This document shows, piece after piece, positions 8,843-16,644 of a DNA stretch of 64,000 nt. The notes under the pieces were generated by a model. It had not been told where the DNA came from, ran no database searches, and saw only the letters and a program-made list of their open reading frames with translations. A program made the translations under genes and the position numbers. Source of the DNA: Novosphingobium kunmingense (GTDB lineage Bacteria > Pseudomonadota > Alphaproteobacteria > Sphingomonadales > Sphingomonadaceae); the NCBI RefSeq assembly GCF_002813245.1, contig NZ_PHUF01000003.1:558001-622000 (forward strand), written 5' to 3'. Position 1 is the stretch's first letter; each line of letters starts with the position of its first letter.

Positions 8843-9735
8843 GCCTTGCCCTTTCGCGGGAGAACGCGGACCAGCGCGGAGGTATCCTGCCGTCCGCCGC
8901 CGATCGCCTGAACCTGCGCATAGATCTGGTCGATCTGCGCCGCCACCGGCAGCGACACCCCGATCGAGCGTCCTTCGTCGAGCGCCAGGCCCATGTCCTT
9001 GCGCATCCAGTCGACCGCGAAGCCGAAATCGAATTCGTCGCGCGCCATGGTGTGCCAACGGTTGTCCATCTGCCAGCTTTGCGCCGCACCGCCCGAAATC
9101 GCCTCGTAGACCTTGTCGAGATCGAGGTGTGCCGACTGGGCAAAACGCAGCGCTTCGGACAAGCTGGCGATGATCCCGGCAAAGGCGATCTGGTTGACCA
9201 TCTTGCAGGTCTGGCCCGCGCCCGCCTTGCCGACGTGGACGATCCGCTTGGTGTAGCACTCCATGATCGGGCGCGCCGCCTCGATCGCGTCTGGGCGACC
9301 CCCGGCCATGACGGTCAGCTGGCCGTTCTCGGCCCCGACCTGCCCGCCGGTCACCGGCGCGTCGACGCAGTGGACCTCGAGGTCGCGCGCTTCGACCGCG
9401 ATCTGCCGGGCGATGCGCGCCGAAACGGTGGTATGATCAATGAACACGGCCCCGCGCTTCAACGTGGTGAAGACCCCCATCGGGCCGAGCACGACGTCTG
9501 CCAGGTCATCGTCGTTGCCGACGCAGGTCAGCACGCAATCGGCGCCGCTTGCGGCATCGGCGGGGCTTTCGGCGATGCGGAGCGAAAGGTCGGGATTGGC
9601 GTCCTGCCAGCGTTCGATCCGTCCCATCGACCGGTTGTAGACGGTCAGCGAATGGCCCGCGCGCGCGATATGGCGGGCAATCGCGCCACCCATCACGCCA
9701 AGGCCCAAGAAGGAAACGTTCAGCGGCTCGGTCAT
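8839..9735 (-). CDS. NAD(P)-dependent beta-hydroxyacid dehydrogenase family protein
   Basis: Member of the 3-hydroxyisobutyrate/6-phosphogluconate-like dehydrogenases that oxidise a beta-hydroxyacid with NAD(P). The 298-residue product has the Rossmann motif G-L-G-V-M-G (residues 11-16), the substrate-binding D-A-P-V-T-G-G, and the catalytic lysine in G-A-G-Q-T-C-K-M-V-N-Q. Glyoxylate reductase (GlxR/GarR-type) or 3-hydroxyisobutyrate dehydrogenase activity are both possible; the sequence does not decide. It is the first gene of a two-gene operon with the amidohydrolase and diverges from the VanZ-like gene over 71 bases. Confidence 0.87.
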   Translation of the reverse strand: MTEPLNVSFLGLGVMGGAIARHIARAGHSLTVYNRSMGRIERWQDANPDLSLRIAESPADAASGADCVLTCVGNDDDLADVVLGPMGVFTTLKRGAVFIDHTTVSARIARQIAVEARDLEVHCVDAPVTGGQVGAENGQLTVMAGGRPDAIEAARPIMECYTKRIVHVGKAGAGQTCKMVNQIAFAGIIASLSEALRFAQSAHLDLDKVYEAISGGAAQSWQMDNRWHTMARDEFDFGFAVDWMRKDMGLALDEGRSIGVSLPVAAQIDQIYAQVQAIGGGRQDTSALVRVLPRKGKA

Positions 9736-9806
9736 GGGCGAACCCTTACCGGATTTCGGGTGGCCTGCCAGTGGGAAAGGGATTGGTCGGGCATTCTGCC
9801 GGCGCT

Positions 9807-10199
9807 ATGGCGGCGGCGATGACAATGCCACCTGAACGCACGGCCAGGGCCCTGCGCATCCTGTTCTGGCTGCTTCTGGCAACCGCGCTCTATTTCGCGC
9901 TCGATCCGCGGCCGCCGCGAGGGCCGCTGGACCGGCTGGGCGACAAGTGGGAGCACATGATCGCCTTTGCGACCCTGACCTTCGTTGCCGTCCTGGCCTG
10001 GCCCCGGCGCAGCGTCTGGCGGATCGCCGTTCTTCTTGCCGGGTTTGGCGCGCTGATCGAACTGTTGCAGGCCTATCCCGCGATCCACCGCGACAGCGAC
10101 TGGCGCGATTTCGTGGCCGACTGCGTGGCGATTGCCCTGACCGCACTGACGATCCGACCGCTGGTCAACCGATTTGCGAAAGGTCGCGCTTTGCCGTAA
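9807..10199 (+). CDS. VanZ-like small membrane protein
   Basis: About 130 residues with four hydrophobic segments (near residues 10-27, 50-64, 69-88 and 98-114). The motif D-K-W-E-H-M-I-A-F-A-T-L and the conserved A-L-I-E-L-L-Q-A-Y...D-S-D-W-R-D-F-V-A-D resemble the VanZ-like family, where a K/H-x-x-x-F/Y core and an E-x-x-Q helix recur. Function of these stand-alone proteins is unknown; the link to glycopeptide resistance is by name only. Starts at ATG 9807 or, less likely, 9819; neither has a strong ribosome site. It ends 11 bases before the threonine ammonia-lyase gene. Confidence 0.7.
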   Translation: MAAAMTMPPERTARALRILFWLLLATALYFALDPRPPRGPLDRLGDKWEHMIAFATLTFVAVLAWPRRSVWRIAVLLAGFGALIELLQAYPAIHRDSDWRDFVADCVAIALTALTIRPLVNRFAKGRALP

Positions 10200-10210
10200 C
10201 GGCGCTGGCG

Positions 10211-11452
10211 ATGACCGAAACCGCCCAGACCATCGATCCTGCCCTGCTCACCATCGCCGACGTCCGGTCAGCTGCCGCCCGCATCGCCGGTGCGGTTGTG
10301 CGCACCGACTGCGACTACAGCCGCACGCTGAGCGAGATTACCGGGGCGGACATCTGGCTGAAGTTCGAGAACCTGCAGTTCACCGCCGCCTACAAGGAGC
10401 GCGGCGCACTGAACGCGCTGCTGCACCTGGACGACGAGCAGCGGCGGCGCGGCGTCATCGCGGCATCGGCCGGCAATCACGCCCAGGGCCTGTCCTATCA
10501 CGGCAGCCGGCTCGGCATTCCCGTTACCATCGTCATGCCGCGCACGACGCCGACGGTGAAGGTCATGCAGACCGAGGCGGTCGGCGGTACCGTGGTCCTT
10601 GAAGGCGAGACCTTCGACGATGCCTACGAACACGCGCGTTCGATGGAAAAGCAGCTGGGCCTGACCTTCATCCACCCGTTCGACGACCCGCTGGTCGCGG
10701 CCGGGCAGGGGACGGTCGCGCTCGAGATGCTGGAGGATGTGCCCGACCTCGACATGCTGGTGATCCCGATCGGCGGCGGCGGGCTGTCGACCGGGATGGG
10801 CGTGGCAGCGCGCGCGATCAAGCCGGACATCGGCATCATCGGCGTCGAAGCCGAACTGTTCCCCTCGATGTACAACCGGTTGAAGAATGCCGCCCTCGAA
10901 ACGGGCGGCGATACCCTCGCTGAAGGCATCGCGGTTAAGGAACCGGGCCGGTTCACCTCGCGGATGCTGGCCGGGCTGGTCGACGATATCGTCCTCGTCA
11001 ACGAGGCGACGCTGGAAAACGCCGTCTCCTTGCTGCTGCAGATCGAAAAGACCGTGGCCGAAGGCGCCGGCGCCGCGGGCCTCGCGGCAGTGCTCGCCTA
11101 TCCCGAGCTTTTCCGCGGCAAGAAGGTCGGCATTCCGATCACTGGCGGCAATATCGACACGCGCCTCCTCGCCAACGTGCTGCTGCGCGATCTGGCCCGT
11201 TCGGGTCGCCTCGCCCGGCTTCGGCTGACGCTGCAGGACCGCCCCGGAGCGCTGTTCAAGGTGATGGGCGAATTCGACCGGCATAACGTCAACATCATCG
11301 AGATCTACCACCAGCGGATCTTCACCCATCTGCCGGCCAAGGGGTTGATCACCGACATCGAATGCGAGGCCCGCGACAAGGACCAGCTCGACGCGCTGGT
11401 CGCCGCGCTGCGCGCCAAGGGCTACGAGGTCGACCAGGTCGAACTGGGCTGA
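10211..11452 (+). CDS. ilvA: Threonine ammonia-lyase with C-terminal ACT-like domain
   Basis: PLP enzyme that deaminates threonine to 2-oxobutanoate, the first step to isoleucine. The 413-residue product has the PLP lysine in F-T-A-A-Y-K-E-R-G-A, the S-A-G-N-H-A-Q-G phosphate-binding loop, and the glycine loop I-P-I-G-G-G-G-L. Residues from about 330 form a regulatory ACT-type domain (R-L-T-L-Q-D-R-P-G-A-L-F-K-V). The length fits the shorter ilvA/tdcB type with one ACT domain; biosynthetic versus catabolic use cannot be told. The ATG at 10211 gives the family N-terminus; the open frame further upstream overlaps the VanZ-like gene and is discounted. Confidence 0.92.
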   Translation: MTETAQTIDPALLTIADVRSAAARIAGAVVRTDCDYSRTLSEITGADIWLKFENLQFTAAYKERGALNALLHLDDEQRRRGVIAASAGNHAQGLSYHGSRLGIPVTIVMPRTTPTVKVMQTEAVGGTVVLEGETFDDAYEHARSMEKQLGLTFIHPFDDPLVAAGQGTVALEMLEDVPDLDMLVIPIGGGGLSTGMGVAARAIKPDIGIIGVEAELFPSMYNRLKNAALETGGDTLAEGIAVKEPGRFTSRMLAGLVDDIVLVNEATLENAVSLLLQIEKTVAEGAGAAGLAAVLAYPELFRGKKVGIPITGGNIDTRLLANVLLRDLARSGRLARLRLTLQDRPGALFKVMGEFDRHNVNIIEIYHQRIFTHLPAKGLITDIECEARDKDQLDALVAALRAKGYEVDQVELG

Positions 11453-11582
11453 AACGGGACGATTGCGCGCGCGCTGTGCAAAACGGCCGCGTTTGCCCTC
11501 ATTCGTGGTTAAAACACTTTCAACACGTTCGCTTGGGATGCATAGTGCGCTGGTAACTCCGTATTAAGGATACCGCGCTGCT

Positions 11583-12437
11583 GTGACGGCTCCAGTCCGC
11601 TTTCCCCGGTTCTTCGTCACGAGCTCTGCCCCGTGCCCCTATCTGCCGGGCCGTAACGAGCGCAAGGTGTTCACCGAACTCAAGGGGCCGCACGCCGACC
11701 AGCTCAACGATGCGCTCGGCCGGATCGGGTTCCGGCGCAGCCAGACCGTGGCCTACCGCCCGTCCTGCGTCGACTGTTCGGCCTGCGTCTCGGTGCGCGT
11801 CGTGGCGGGTGAATTCCGCCCTTCGTCCACCCAGCGGCGAACGCTCAAGGCCAATTCCGACCTCGTCGCGACGATCTGCCGTCCCTGGTCGACGGTCGAG
11901 CAGTTCGAACTGCTCCAGCGCTACCTTGCCCACCGCCACCCTGGCGGCGGCATGGCCAGCATGGACGAGGTCGACTTTGCCGATATGGTCGAACACACGC
12001 CGGTCGATACCCAGATCATCGAATACCGCGAGCCGACTCCGGAAGGATTGCCGGGACGGCTGGTGGGTGCCTGCCTGACCGACCGACAGGGCGATGGCTT
12101 GTCGATGATCTACAGCTTCTATGATCCCGACCATGCCTGGCGGCAGGGGTTGGGGAACTACATCATTCTGGACCACATCCGCCGCGCGGCCGACGAAGGC
12201 CTGCCCTACGTCTACCTCGGCTATTGGGTCGAGGGTTCGGTGCGGATGCAGTACAAGGTGCGCTATCGCCCGCTGGAACGTCTGGGCCGCGACGGATGGA
12301 GCCGGATCGCCGATGACGAGCATGACCGCCTGGTTGCCGCCGCCGCCACCCTGCGCCGCGAAGACGCCGAGCCGCTCGACGGACTGACGAAGGACGGGGC
12401 CCACGGCGGCCAGGATCAGTACCGCGTCGACGCCTAG
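11583..12437 (+). CDS. bpt: Aspartate/glutamate leucyltransferase (N-end rule)
   Basis: Transfers leucine from Leu-tRNA to proteins with N-terminal Asp or Glu, marking them for ClpAP degradation. The 284-residue product shows the family markers: the early [17 protein letters not shown], the paired cysteines [11 protein letters not shown], and the late [17 protein letters not shown]. The start is GTG at 11583, since M-T-A-P-V-R-F-P-R matches the expected N-terminus. Its TAG shares a CTAG tetramer with the stop of the convergent aquaglyceroporin gene. A 130-base gap separates it from ilvA. Confidence 0.93.
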   Translation: MTAPVRFPRFFVTSSAPCPYLPGRNERKVFTELKGPHADQLNDALGRIGFRRSQTVAYRPSCVDCSACVSVRVVAGEFRPSSTQRRTLKANSDLVATICRPWSTVEQFELLQRYLAHRHPGGGMASMDEVDFADMVEHTPVDTQIIEYREPTPEGLPGRLVGACLTDRQGDGLSMIYSFYDPDHAWRQGLGNYIILDHIRRAADEGLPYVYLGYWVEGSVRMQYKVRYRPLERLGRDGWSRIADDEHDRLVAAAATLRREDAEPLDGLTKDGAHGGQDQYRVDA

Positions 12438-13090
12438 GTCGCGCGCGCTTCCATCACATGCCGGTCGAACAGGTGTGCCAGCAGCGCGCCCGACAATTGC
12501 GCCAGCACGAAACCCGGCACGCTCGCCGGGGCGATCCCGGCAAAGGTGTCGCTGACACTGCGCGCGAGAGTGATCGCCGGGTTGGCGAAGCTGGTCGAGG
12601 CGGTGAACCAGTAAGCCGCCGCGATATAGAGCGCGACGCTGGCGGGAAGGGCCTGGGGCCGGTGCCGCGCGGTCAGCAGGATCGTCGTGACAAGGCCGAA
12701 GGTGGCGATCCCTTCGGCCAGCCATTGCCCCGGTCCGCTGCGCAGGTGCTGCGACACCTGCAGCACGGGCAGGTCGAACATGGCATGGGCCGCCCAGACC
12801 CCGAGCACGCCGCCCGAGACCTGCGCGGCAATCAGCGCCGCCGCGCTGGCATTGGTCTCGCTGCCGCGCAGGCGCAGCACCAGCGTTACCGCAGGATTGA
12901 ACTGCGCACCAGATACCGGGCCGAGCATGGCAATCAGCACGAACAGGATCGCCGCCGTAGCGCCTGTGTTGGCGAGCAGCGCCACGGCCGTGTCGCTTCC
13001 GGCCAGCGTCTCGCCCATCACGCCAGACCCGATCACGGTGGCGAAAAGGAAGAAACTGCCGAGCGCTTCGGCCCAGAGGCGGCGGCTCAT
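12434..13090 (-). CDS. aqpS: MIP-family aquaglyceroporin, arsenic operon (AqpS-like)
   Basis: Membrane channel of the aquaporin family, 218 residues with six membrane helices. The two half-helix motifs are Q-F-N-P-A-V-T and F-A-N-P-A-I-T, both with intact NPA. As the last gene of arsR-arsI-arsC it most likely passes As(III) or methylated As(III) out of the cell, as AqpS does in the Sinorhizobium meliloti ars operon. The ATG at 13090 overlaps the arsC stop (ATGA), so it is co-translated. No arsB or acr3 pump gene follows; the operon ends at the convergent bpt. Confidence 0.86.
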   Translation of the reverse strand: MSRRLWAEALGSFFLFATVIGSGVMGETLAGSDTAVALLANTGATAAILFVLIAMLGPVSGAQFNPAVTLVLRLRGSETNASAAALIAAQVSGGVLGVWAAHAMFDLPVLQVSQHLRSGPGQWLAEGIATFGLVTTILLTARHRPQALPASVALYIAAAYWFTASTSFANPAITLARSVSDTFAGIAPASVPGFVLAQLSGALLAHLFDRHVMEARAT

Positions 13091-13590
13091 GCGGCGCCTT
13101 CCATCCGGCCGATCGCGGCGAGTGCTTCCTGTGCCTGGGCCCGGTCCATCGCGGCGAGGTCGAGCGCGAGGAACGCCGCGACCCTCATGTCGAGCAGGCG
13201 CCACGTTTCGGCAAAGGCGGCGTCGATCTCGGCCTCGCTGCCGGTCGCGTCGGCCGGGTCGGGCAACCCCCAGTGGGCGCGCAGGGGCGTGCCGGGAAAG
13301 ACCGGGCAGGCCTCGCCCGCGGCATTGCCGCAGACCGTCACCGCCAGATCGATCGCGGGCGCATCCGGGCCGGTAAACTCGGTCCACGACTTGGAGCGGA
13401 AAGGCGCCGTATCGATGCCTTCCGCCACGAGCTTGCGGAGCGCTCCGGGGTGCGGAACGCCCTTGGGCTTGCTGCCCGCGCTGTAGGCGGCGATCTTTCC
13501 CCGGCTGCGCTGCGCGAACAGCGCTTCGCCGAGGATGGAGCGTGCCGAATTGCCGGTGCAAAGCACCAGTACCGAGCGAACCTCAACCAT
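13087..13590 (-). CDS. arsC: Arsenate reductase, low-molecular-weight phosphatase family
   Basis: Reduces arsenate to arsenite. The 167-residue product has the LMW-phosphatase P-loop C-T-G-N-S-A-R (C11 to R17), further cysteines C87 (V-T-V-C-G-N) and C95 (E-A-C-P-V-F-P-G), and the D-P pair at residues 111-112 that supplies the general acid. This is the thiol-cascade type, coupled to thioredoxin or glutaredoxin, not the ArsC of the E. coli plasmid family. It lies three bases after arsI and overlaps aqpS by four bases, inside the ars operon. Confidence 0.92.
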   Translation of the reverse strand: MVEVRSVLVLCTGNSARSILGEALFAQRSRGKIAAYSAGSKPKGVPHPGALRKLVAEGIDTAPFRSKSWTEFTGPDAPAIDLAVTVCGNAAGEACPVFPGTPLRAHWGLPDPADATGSEAEIDAAFAETWRLLDMRVAAFLALDLAAMDRAQAQEALAAIGRMEGAA

Positions 13591-13593
13591 GCT

Positions 13594-14067
13594 TCAGCTG
13601 CAGCAGGACGATGCCGCCGGAGCCGCTTGCGGCGCGCAGCAGGCGCTCGGGGCTGCGCTGGCCGATGCAAGCTGCGCGATGTCCGGGCCCGAGCCATAGA
13701 CGGTCGCATCGCCGCTGGTCAGGAAGGCTTCCCAGACGACCCCGTCGGGATCCGAGATCCAACTCTTTTCCGAATTGGCGTAACAGCAAGTGGTCGCGCC
13801 TTCTTCGAGCACGGGCCGTCCCGCGGCTTCGAGCCGGCCATAGACTTCGGTCAGTTCGGACGCGTCGTCGACCTGGAGGCCGAGGTGTTCGACGCCCTTG
13901 GCCGCGCCGCACTTCTGCGAAATGGCGAAGTTGACGCGCGGATCCTCGAGCATCCACTTGGCGTAATCGGGCTTGGTCACGCTCGGCTCCTGCCCGAACA
14001 GGCCCGAATAGAAGGCAATCGACTGGTCGATGTCGGCCACACCGACATGCACGTGGAAACGCTTCAT
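13594..14067 (-). CDS. arsI: ArsI-type C-As lyase (glyoxalase-fold dioxygenase)
   Basis: ArsI enzymes are Fe(II) dioxygenases that cleave the carbon-arsenic bond of trivalent methyl- and aryl-arsenicals. This 157-residue vicinal-oxygen-chelate protein has the likely metal ligands H5, H61 and E113 and the adjacent cysteines C94-C95 (A-T-T-C-C-Y-A) that bind the arsenical in characterised ArsI proteins. An added Ala/Pro-rich tail carries two more Cys pairs, C143-C144 and C155-C156. The closest alternative is CadI, a cadmium-inducible relative; the ars context favours ArsI. It overlaps arsR by four bases. Confidence 0.85.
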   Translation of the reverse strand: MKRFHVHVGVADIDQSIAFYSGLFGQEPSVTKPDYAKWMLEDPRVNFAISQKCGAAKGVEHLGLQVDDASELTEVYGRLEAAGRPVLEEGATTCCYANSEKSWISDPDGVVWEAFLTSGDATVYGSGPDIAQLASASAAPSACCAPQAAPAASSCCS

Positions 14068-14396
14068 GCGCAGTCCCTTTCGCTGATGGCGGCGCAGGAC
14101 GATCCCGCGCAGCAGTTTTCGGTCAGGAAGGAAATCAGCCCGTTCATCGCCGCATAGTCGGCGGTGTAGATGATCGAACGGCTTTCGCGCCGCTGGCCTA
14201 CCAGCCCGGCGTTGCTGAGTTGCGCCAGGTGAAAGCTGAGCGACGATGCCGGCACGCCCAGCCGATCGGCCAAGACCCCCGCTGCCATGCCGTCGGGTCC
14301 GGCCTGTACGAGCAGGCGGAACACGGCCAGGCGGTGCTCCTGCGCCAAGGCACCGAGAGCGCGGATGGTTGCTTGTGAGGTGGCATCGATTTCCAT
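14064..14396 (-). CDS. arsR: ArsR-family arsenic-responsive repressor
   Basis: Winged-helix repressor released from DNA by As(III). The 110-residue product has the recognition helix region A-S-S-L-S-F-H-L-A-Q-L, the wing Q-R-R-E-S-R-S-I-I-Y, and C-terminal cysteines C95-C96 and C101 (E-N-C-C-A-G-S-S-C), the arrangement of the Acidithiobacillus ferrooxidans-type As(III) site rather than the C-V-C site of E. coli ArsR. The ATG at 14396 has no Shine-Dalgarno and abuts the operator, so the message may be leaderless. First gene of arsR-arsI-arsC-aqpS. Confidence 0.93.
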   Translation of the reverse strand: MEIDATSQATIRALGALAQEHRLAVFRLLVQAGPDGMAAGVLADRLGVPASSLSFHLAQLSNAGLVGQRRESRSIIYTADYAAMNGLISFLTENCCAGSSCAAISERDCA

Positions 14397-14398
14397 GA

Positions 14399-14422
14399 TT
14401 CGATAAATATGGAAATATCGAA
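14399..14422 (-). promoter_or_regulatory. ArsR operator (inverted repeat)
   Basis: A perfect 7-base inverted repeat, TTCGATA at 14399-14405 and TATCGAA at 14416-14422, separated by 10 bases, lies directly in front of arsR. It falls between and over the predicted -35 and -10 elements, the usual place for an autoregulatory ArsR site. The repeat is seen; ArsR binding is inference. Confidence 0.75.
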
Positions 14423-14431
14423 GAGAGTCAA
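14404..14431 (-). promoter_or_regulatory. ars operon promoter
   Basis: Reading the minus strand, TTGACT (14431-14426) is a strong -35 match and TATTTA (14409-14404) a moderate -10, with 16 bases between. Transcription would start at or within a base or two of the arsR ATG, consistent with a leaderless message. The operator overlaps the spacer and the -10. Confidence 0.55.
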
Positions 14432-14447
14432 GTCGGGTCCGAAACAG

Positions 14448-14477
14448 AAAACCCCTTCCCGCTCGCGCGGGAAGGGG
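14448..14477 (-). terminator. Rho-independent terminator after aldehyde dehydrogenase
   Basis: A perfect 11-base-pair stem (14452-14462 with 14467-14477, loop TCGC on the plus strand) is followed on the minus strand by TTTT and then a mixed T-rich stretch. It sits 28 bases past the aldehyde dehydrogenase stop and also separates that gene from the ars promoter. Confidence 0.9.
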
Positions 14478-14504
14478 CCTCGATGAGTTGCAATTGAGAT
14501 CTGC

Positions 14505-15929
14505 TTAGGCGGGCAAGCCCGAAATCGCCTTCATTTCCATGAAGTCCTTGAGGCCGGCGAGGCCGCCTTCGCGGCCGTTGCCCGACTGCTTGTAGCCGCC
14601 GAACGGTGCGCCGGGGCTCGGGCCCCAGTTGTTGATCGCGACCATGCCGGCGCGCAGCTTGCCGGCAACGGCGGCTGCCTTGGCCGGATCGCCGGTGATC
14701 GCGGCCGACAGGCCGTATTCGGTGGCGTTGGCCAGTTCGATCCCGTCCTCGAGGCTGTCGTAGGTCAGGATCGTGGCAACCGGGCCGAAGATCTCTTCCT
14801 GCGCGATCCGCATGTCGGGGGTGACGTTCGAGAACACAGTCGGCTGGATGTAATAGCCGCGGTTCACGCCCGGGGGCAGGTCGGGGCCGCCGGTTTCGAG
14901 CGTTGCGCCTTCGTCGATCGCCGACTGGATCAGGTCCTTGACCTTTTCGTACTGCGCCTTGTTCACGACCGGGCCGAGGTGATTGCCTTCGGCCATCGGA
15001 TCACCAACCGGGGTGGCGGCGTACATCTGCTTGTAGAAGCCGACGACCTCGGCCTCGCGGTCCTTGGCGACCAGCACCTTGGTCGGCGAAATGCACGACT
15101 GGCCGGTGTTGATCAGCGGACCCATGGCCACCGCCGGAAGCTGGGTGGCCAGATCGGCGTCGGGCAAGACCAAGTTGGGCGACTTGCCGCCCAGTTCCTG
15201 GTGGACGCGCTTGACCGTCGGCGCCGCCGCGATGGCAACCTGGATGCCGGCGCGGGTCGACCCGGTGAAGCTCACCATTTCGACGTCGGGGTGGCTGGAA
15301 ATGGCGTTGCCGGTGGTCGGCCCGTCGCCCTGGACGAGGTTGAACACGCCCGGGGGCACGCCAGCCGCGTCGAGGATCTCGGCAAAGATCGCCGCGTTGG
15401 TGGGGCATTCTTCCGAAGGCTTGAGCACCATGGTGTCGCCGGCGGCCAGAGCCGGTGCGACCTTGAGCGCGATCTGGTTGAGCGGCCAGTTCCACGGGGT
15501 GATCATGCCGACCACGCCGATCGGTTCGTAGGCGACCTTGTAGCCCGGGCCGTCCTCCATGAACTCGAAGTCCTTGAGCGCCTGGATGGTCGAAATGAAG
15601 CCGCCGATGCCGGCGCCGACCTGGGCAGTCAGCGCGAACGACAGCGGTGCGCCCATTTCCTCGGCCATCGACTGGGCCAGATCCTGCGCGCGCTTCTTGT
15701 ATTCCTCGACAATCCTTTCGAGCAGGGCGAGGCGCTCGGCCCGGGTGGTCTGGCTGTAGGTCTTGAAGGCGCGGCGCGCGGCGGCGACGGCCTTGTCGAC
15801 ATCCGCCTTGGTGCCCACCGTAATGACCGCGCAGGCTTCTTCCGTCGCAGGGTTGATGACTTCGCGGCGGGCGCCGCCTTCGCTGTCGACCCACTTGCCG
15901 TCGATGTAGTGTTGCAGCCTCTCGCGCAT
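14505..15929 (-). CDS. NAD(P)-dependent aldehyde dehydrogenase
   Basis: Oxidises an aldehyde to its carboxylate; substrate not determined. The 474-residue product has the cofactor segment T-P-W-N-W-P-L-N-Q, the general-base glutamate in Q-E-L-G-G-K-S-P-N, the catalytic cysteine at about residue 279 (N-T-G-Q-S-C-I-S-P) and the late E-E-I-F-G-P-V. The ATG at 15929 is chosen because AAGGAG stands 10 bases upstream; the frame extends 45 codons further without a ribosome site. Single gene, closed by a strong terminator; the fasciclin gene upstream on the same strand is 140 bases away. Confidence 0.92.
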   Translation of the reverse strand: MRERLQHYIDGKWVDSEGGARREVINPATEEACAVITVGTKADVDKAVAAARRAFKTYSQTTRAERLALLERIVEEYKKRAQDLAQSMAEEMGAPLSFALTAQVGAGIGGFISTIQALKDFEFMEDGPGYKVAYEPIGVVGMITPWNWPLNQIALKVAPALAAGDTMVLKPSEECPTNAAIFAEILDAAGVPPGVFNLVQGDGPTTGNAISSHPDVEMVSFTGSTRAGIQVAIAAAPTVKRVHQELGGKSPNLVLPDADLATQLPAVAMGPLINTGQSCISPTKVLVAKDREAEVVGFYKQMYAATPVGDPMAEGNHLGPVVNKAQYEKVKDLIQSAIDEGATLETGGPDLPPGVNRGYYIQPTVFSNVTPDMRIAQEEIFGPVATILTYDSLEDGIELANATEYGLSAAITGDPAKAAAVAGKLRAGMVAINNWGPSPGAPFGGYKQSGNGREGGLAGLKDFMEMKAISGLPA

Positions 15930-16069
15930 GATCCGAATCTCCTTAAGGGATCGATTAAACTCGGAGACAATCGGACCGGCGCATATCAATTGCAAGATGC
16001 AATCGTTGAGGCGCACCCGCGCACCGCCAAGGCGGAACGCGGGTGCAAGTTGCCTACAAGGCAAGGGGT

Positions 16070-16627
16070 TCAGACCTTTTTCAGGAGCGTATCGACGGGC
16101 AGCACGGCGCCGTTCGAGCCGACCGATCCGGCGCCAAGGACCTTCGCCTTGGCCCCGTCGGAAGAGGCGACGGCAATTGCATCGCCGTCCCGGGTAAAGG
16201 TCACGCTGCCGCTGCCGACCGTGCGCATCGTCACGCTCTTGCCGCTCGACGCGTCGATCGCCTTGCCGATGTCGGCGGGTGTCAGCGTGCCGGGGATCAC
16301 GTGATCGCGCAGGATCGCGGCAAGGACGGCCTTCTGTTCGGGTGCGGTCAGTGTGGCGGCCTTGTCGCCCAGTGCGGTGAAGGCCGCATCGGACGGGGCG
16401 AGGACGGTATAGTCGCCCTTTCCGCCGAACACTCCGTCGATGCCGGTGGACTTAAGCGCGCCGGCCAGCGTCTTGTGATCCGCCGATCCGTCGATCAACG
16501 CGGCGACTGTATCGCCCGATGCCGCCTCGGCGGCAGCTTCGGTGCCGGCTGCAGTGGGGGTCTTGTCCGAACAGGCTGTGACAGCAAGGGCCGAGGCAGC
16601 CGCCATGAGCAGGGTGGGATAGTTCAT
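16070..16627 (-). CDS. Fasciclin-domain lipoprotein
   Basis: 185 residues. A lipoprotein signal (MNYPTLLMAAASALAVTAC, lipid-modified Cys19) is followed by a short Ala/Thr linker and one FAS1 domain with its two conserved boxes: Y-T-V-L-A-P-S-D-A-A-F near the middle and the later D-H-V-I-P-G-T-L. FAS1 domains mediate adhesion or surface interactions; the ligand here is unknown. It starts 17 bases after the RcnB-like gene on the same strand, so the two are very likely one operon. Confidence 0.88.
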   Translation of the reverse strand: MNYPTLLMAAASALAVTACSDKTPTAAGTEAAAEAASGDTVAALIDGSADHKTLAGALKSTGIDGVFGGKGDYTVLAPSDAAFTALGDKAATLTAPEQKAVLAAILRDHVIPGTLTPADIGKAIDASSGKSVTMRTVGSGSVTFTRDGDAIAVASSDGAKAKVLGAGSVGSNGAVLPVDTLLKKV

Positions 16628-16644
16628 CGCTCGTGCTCCGTAAT

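Noticed and set aside
6281..8911. An 876-codon plus-strand open frame opposite the amidohydrolase gene
   Set aside because: It is antisense to a gene with clear catalytic motifs and a signal peptide. Its translation is low-complexity Arg/Gly/Val-rich, as expected of a mirror frame in GC-rich DNA.
8843..9259. Upstream extension of the amidohydrolase frame by 139 codons
   Set aside because: The extension runs through the dehydrogenase gene in another frame and would precede a clean signal peptide that starts at the ATG at 8842.
11509..11523. A 7/8 CtrA-like match upstream of bpt
   Set aside because: The second half-site reads TCAA, no GANTC or other cell-cycle signal is near, and bpt has no expected link to CtrA. 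It is probably chance in an AT-richer gap.
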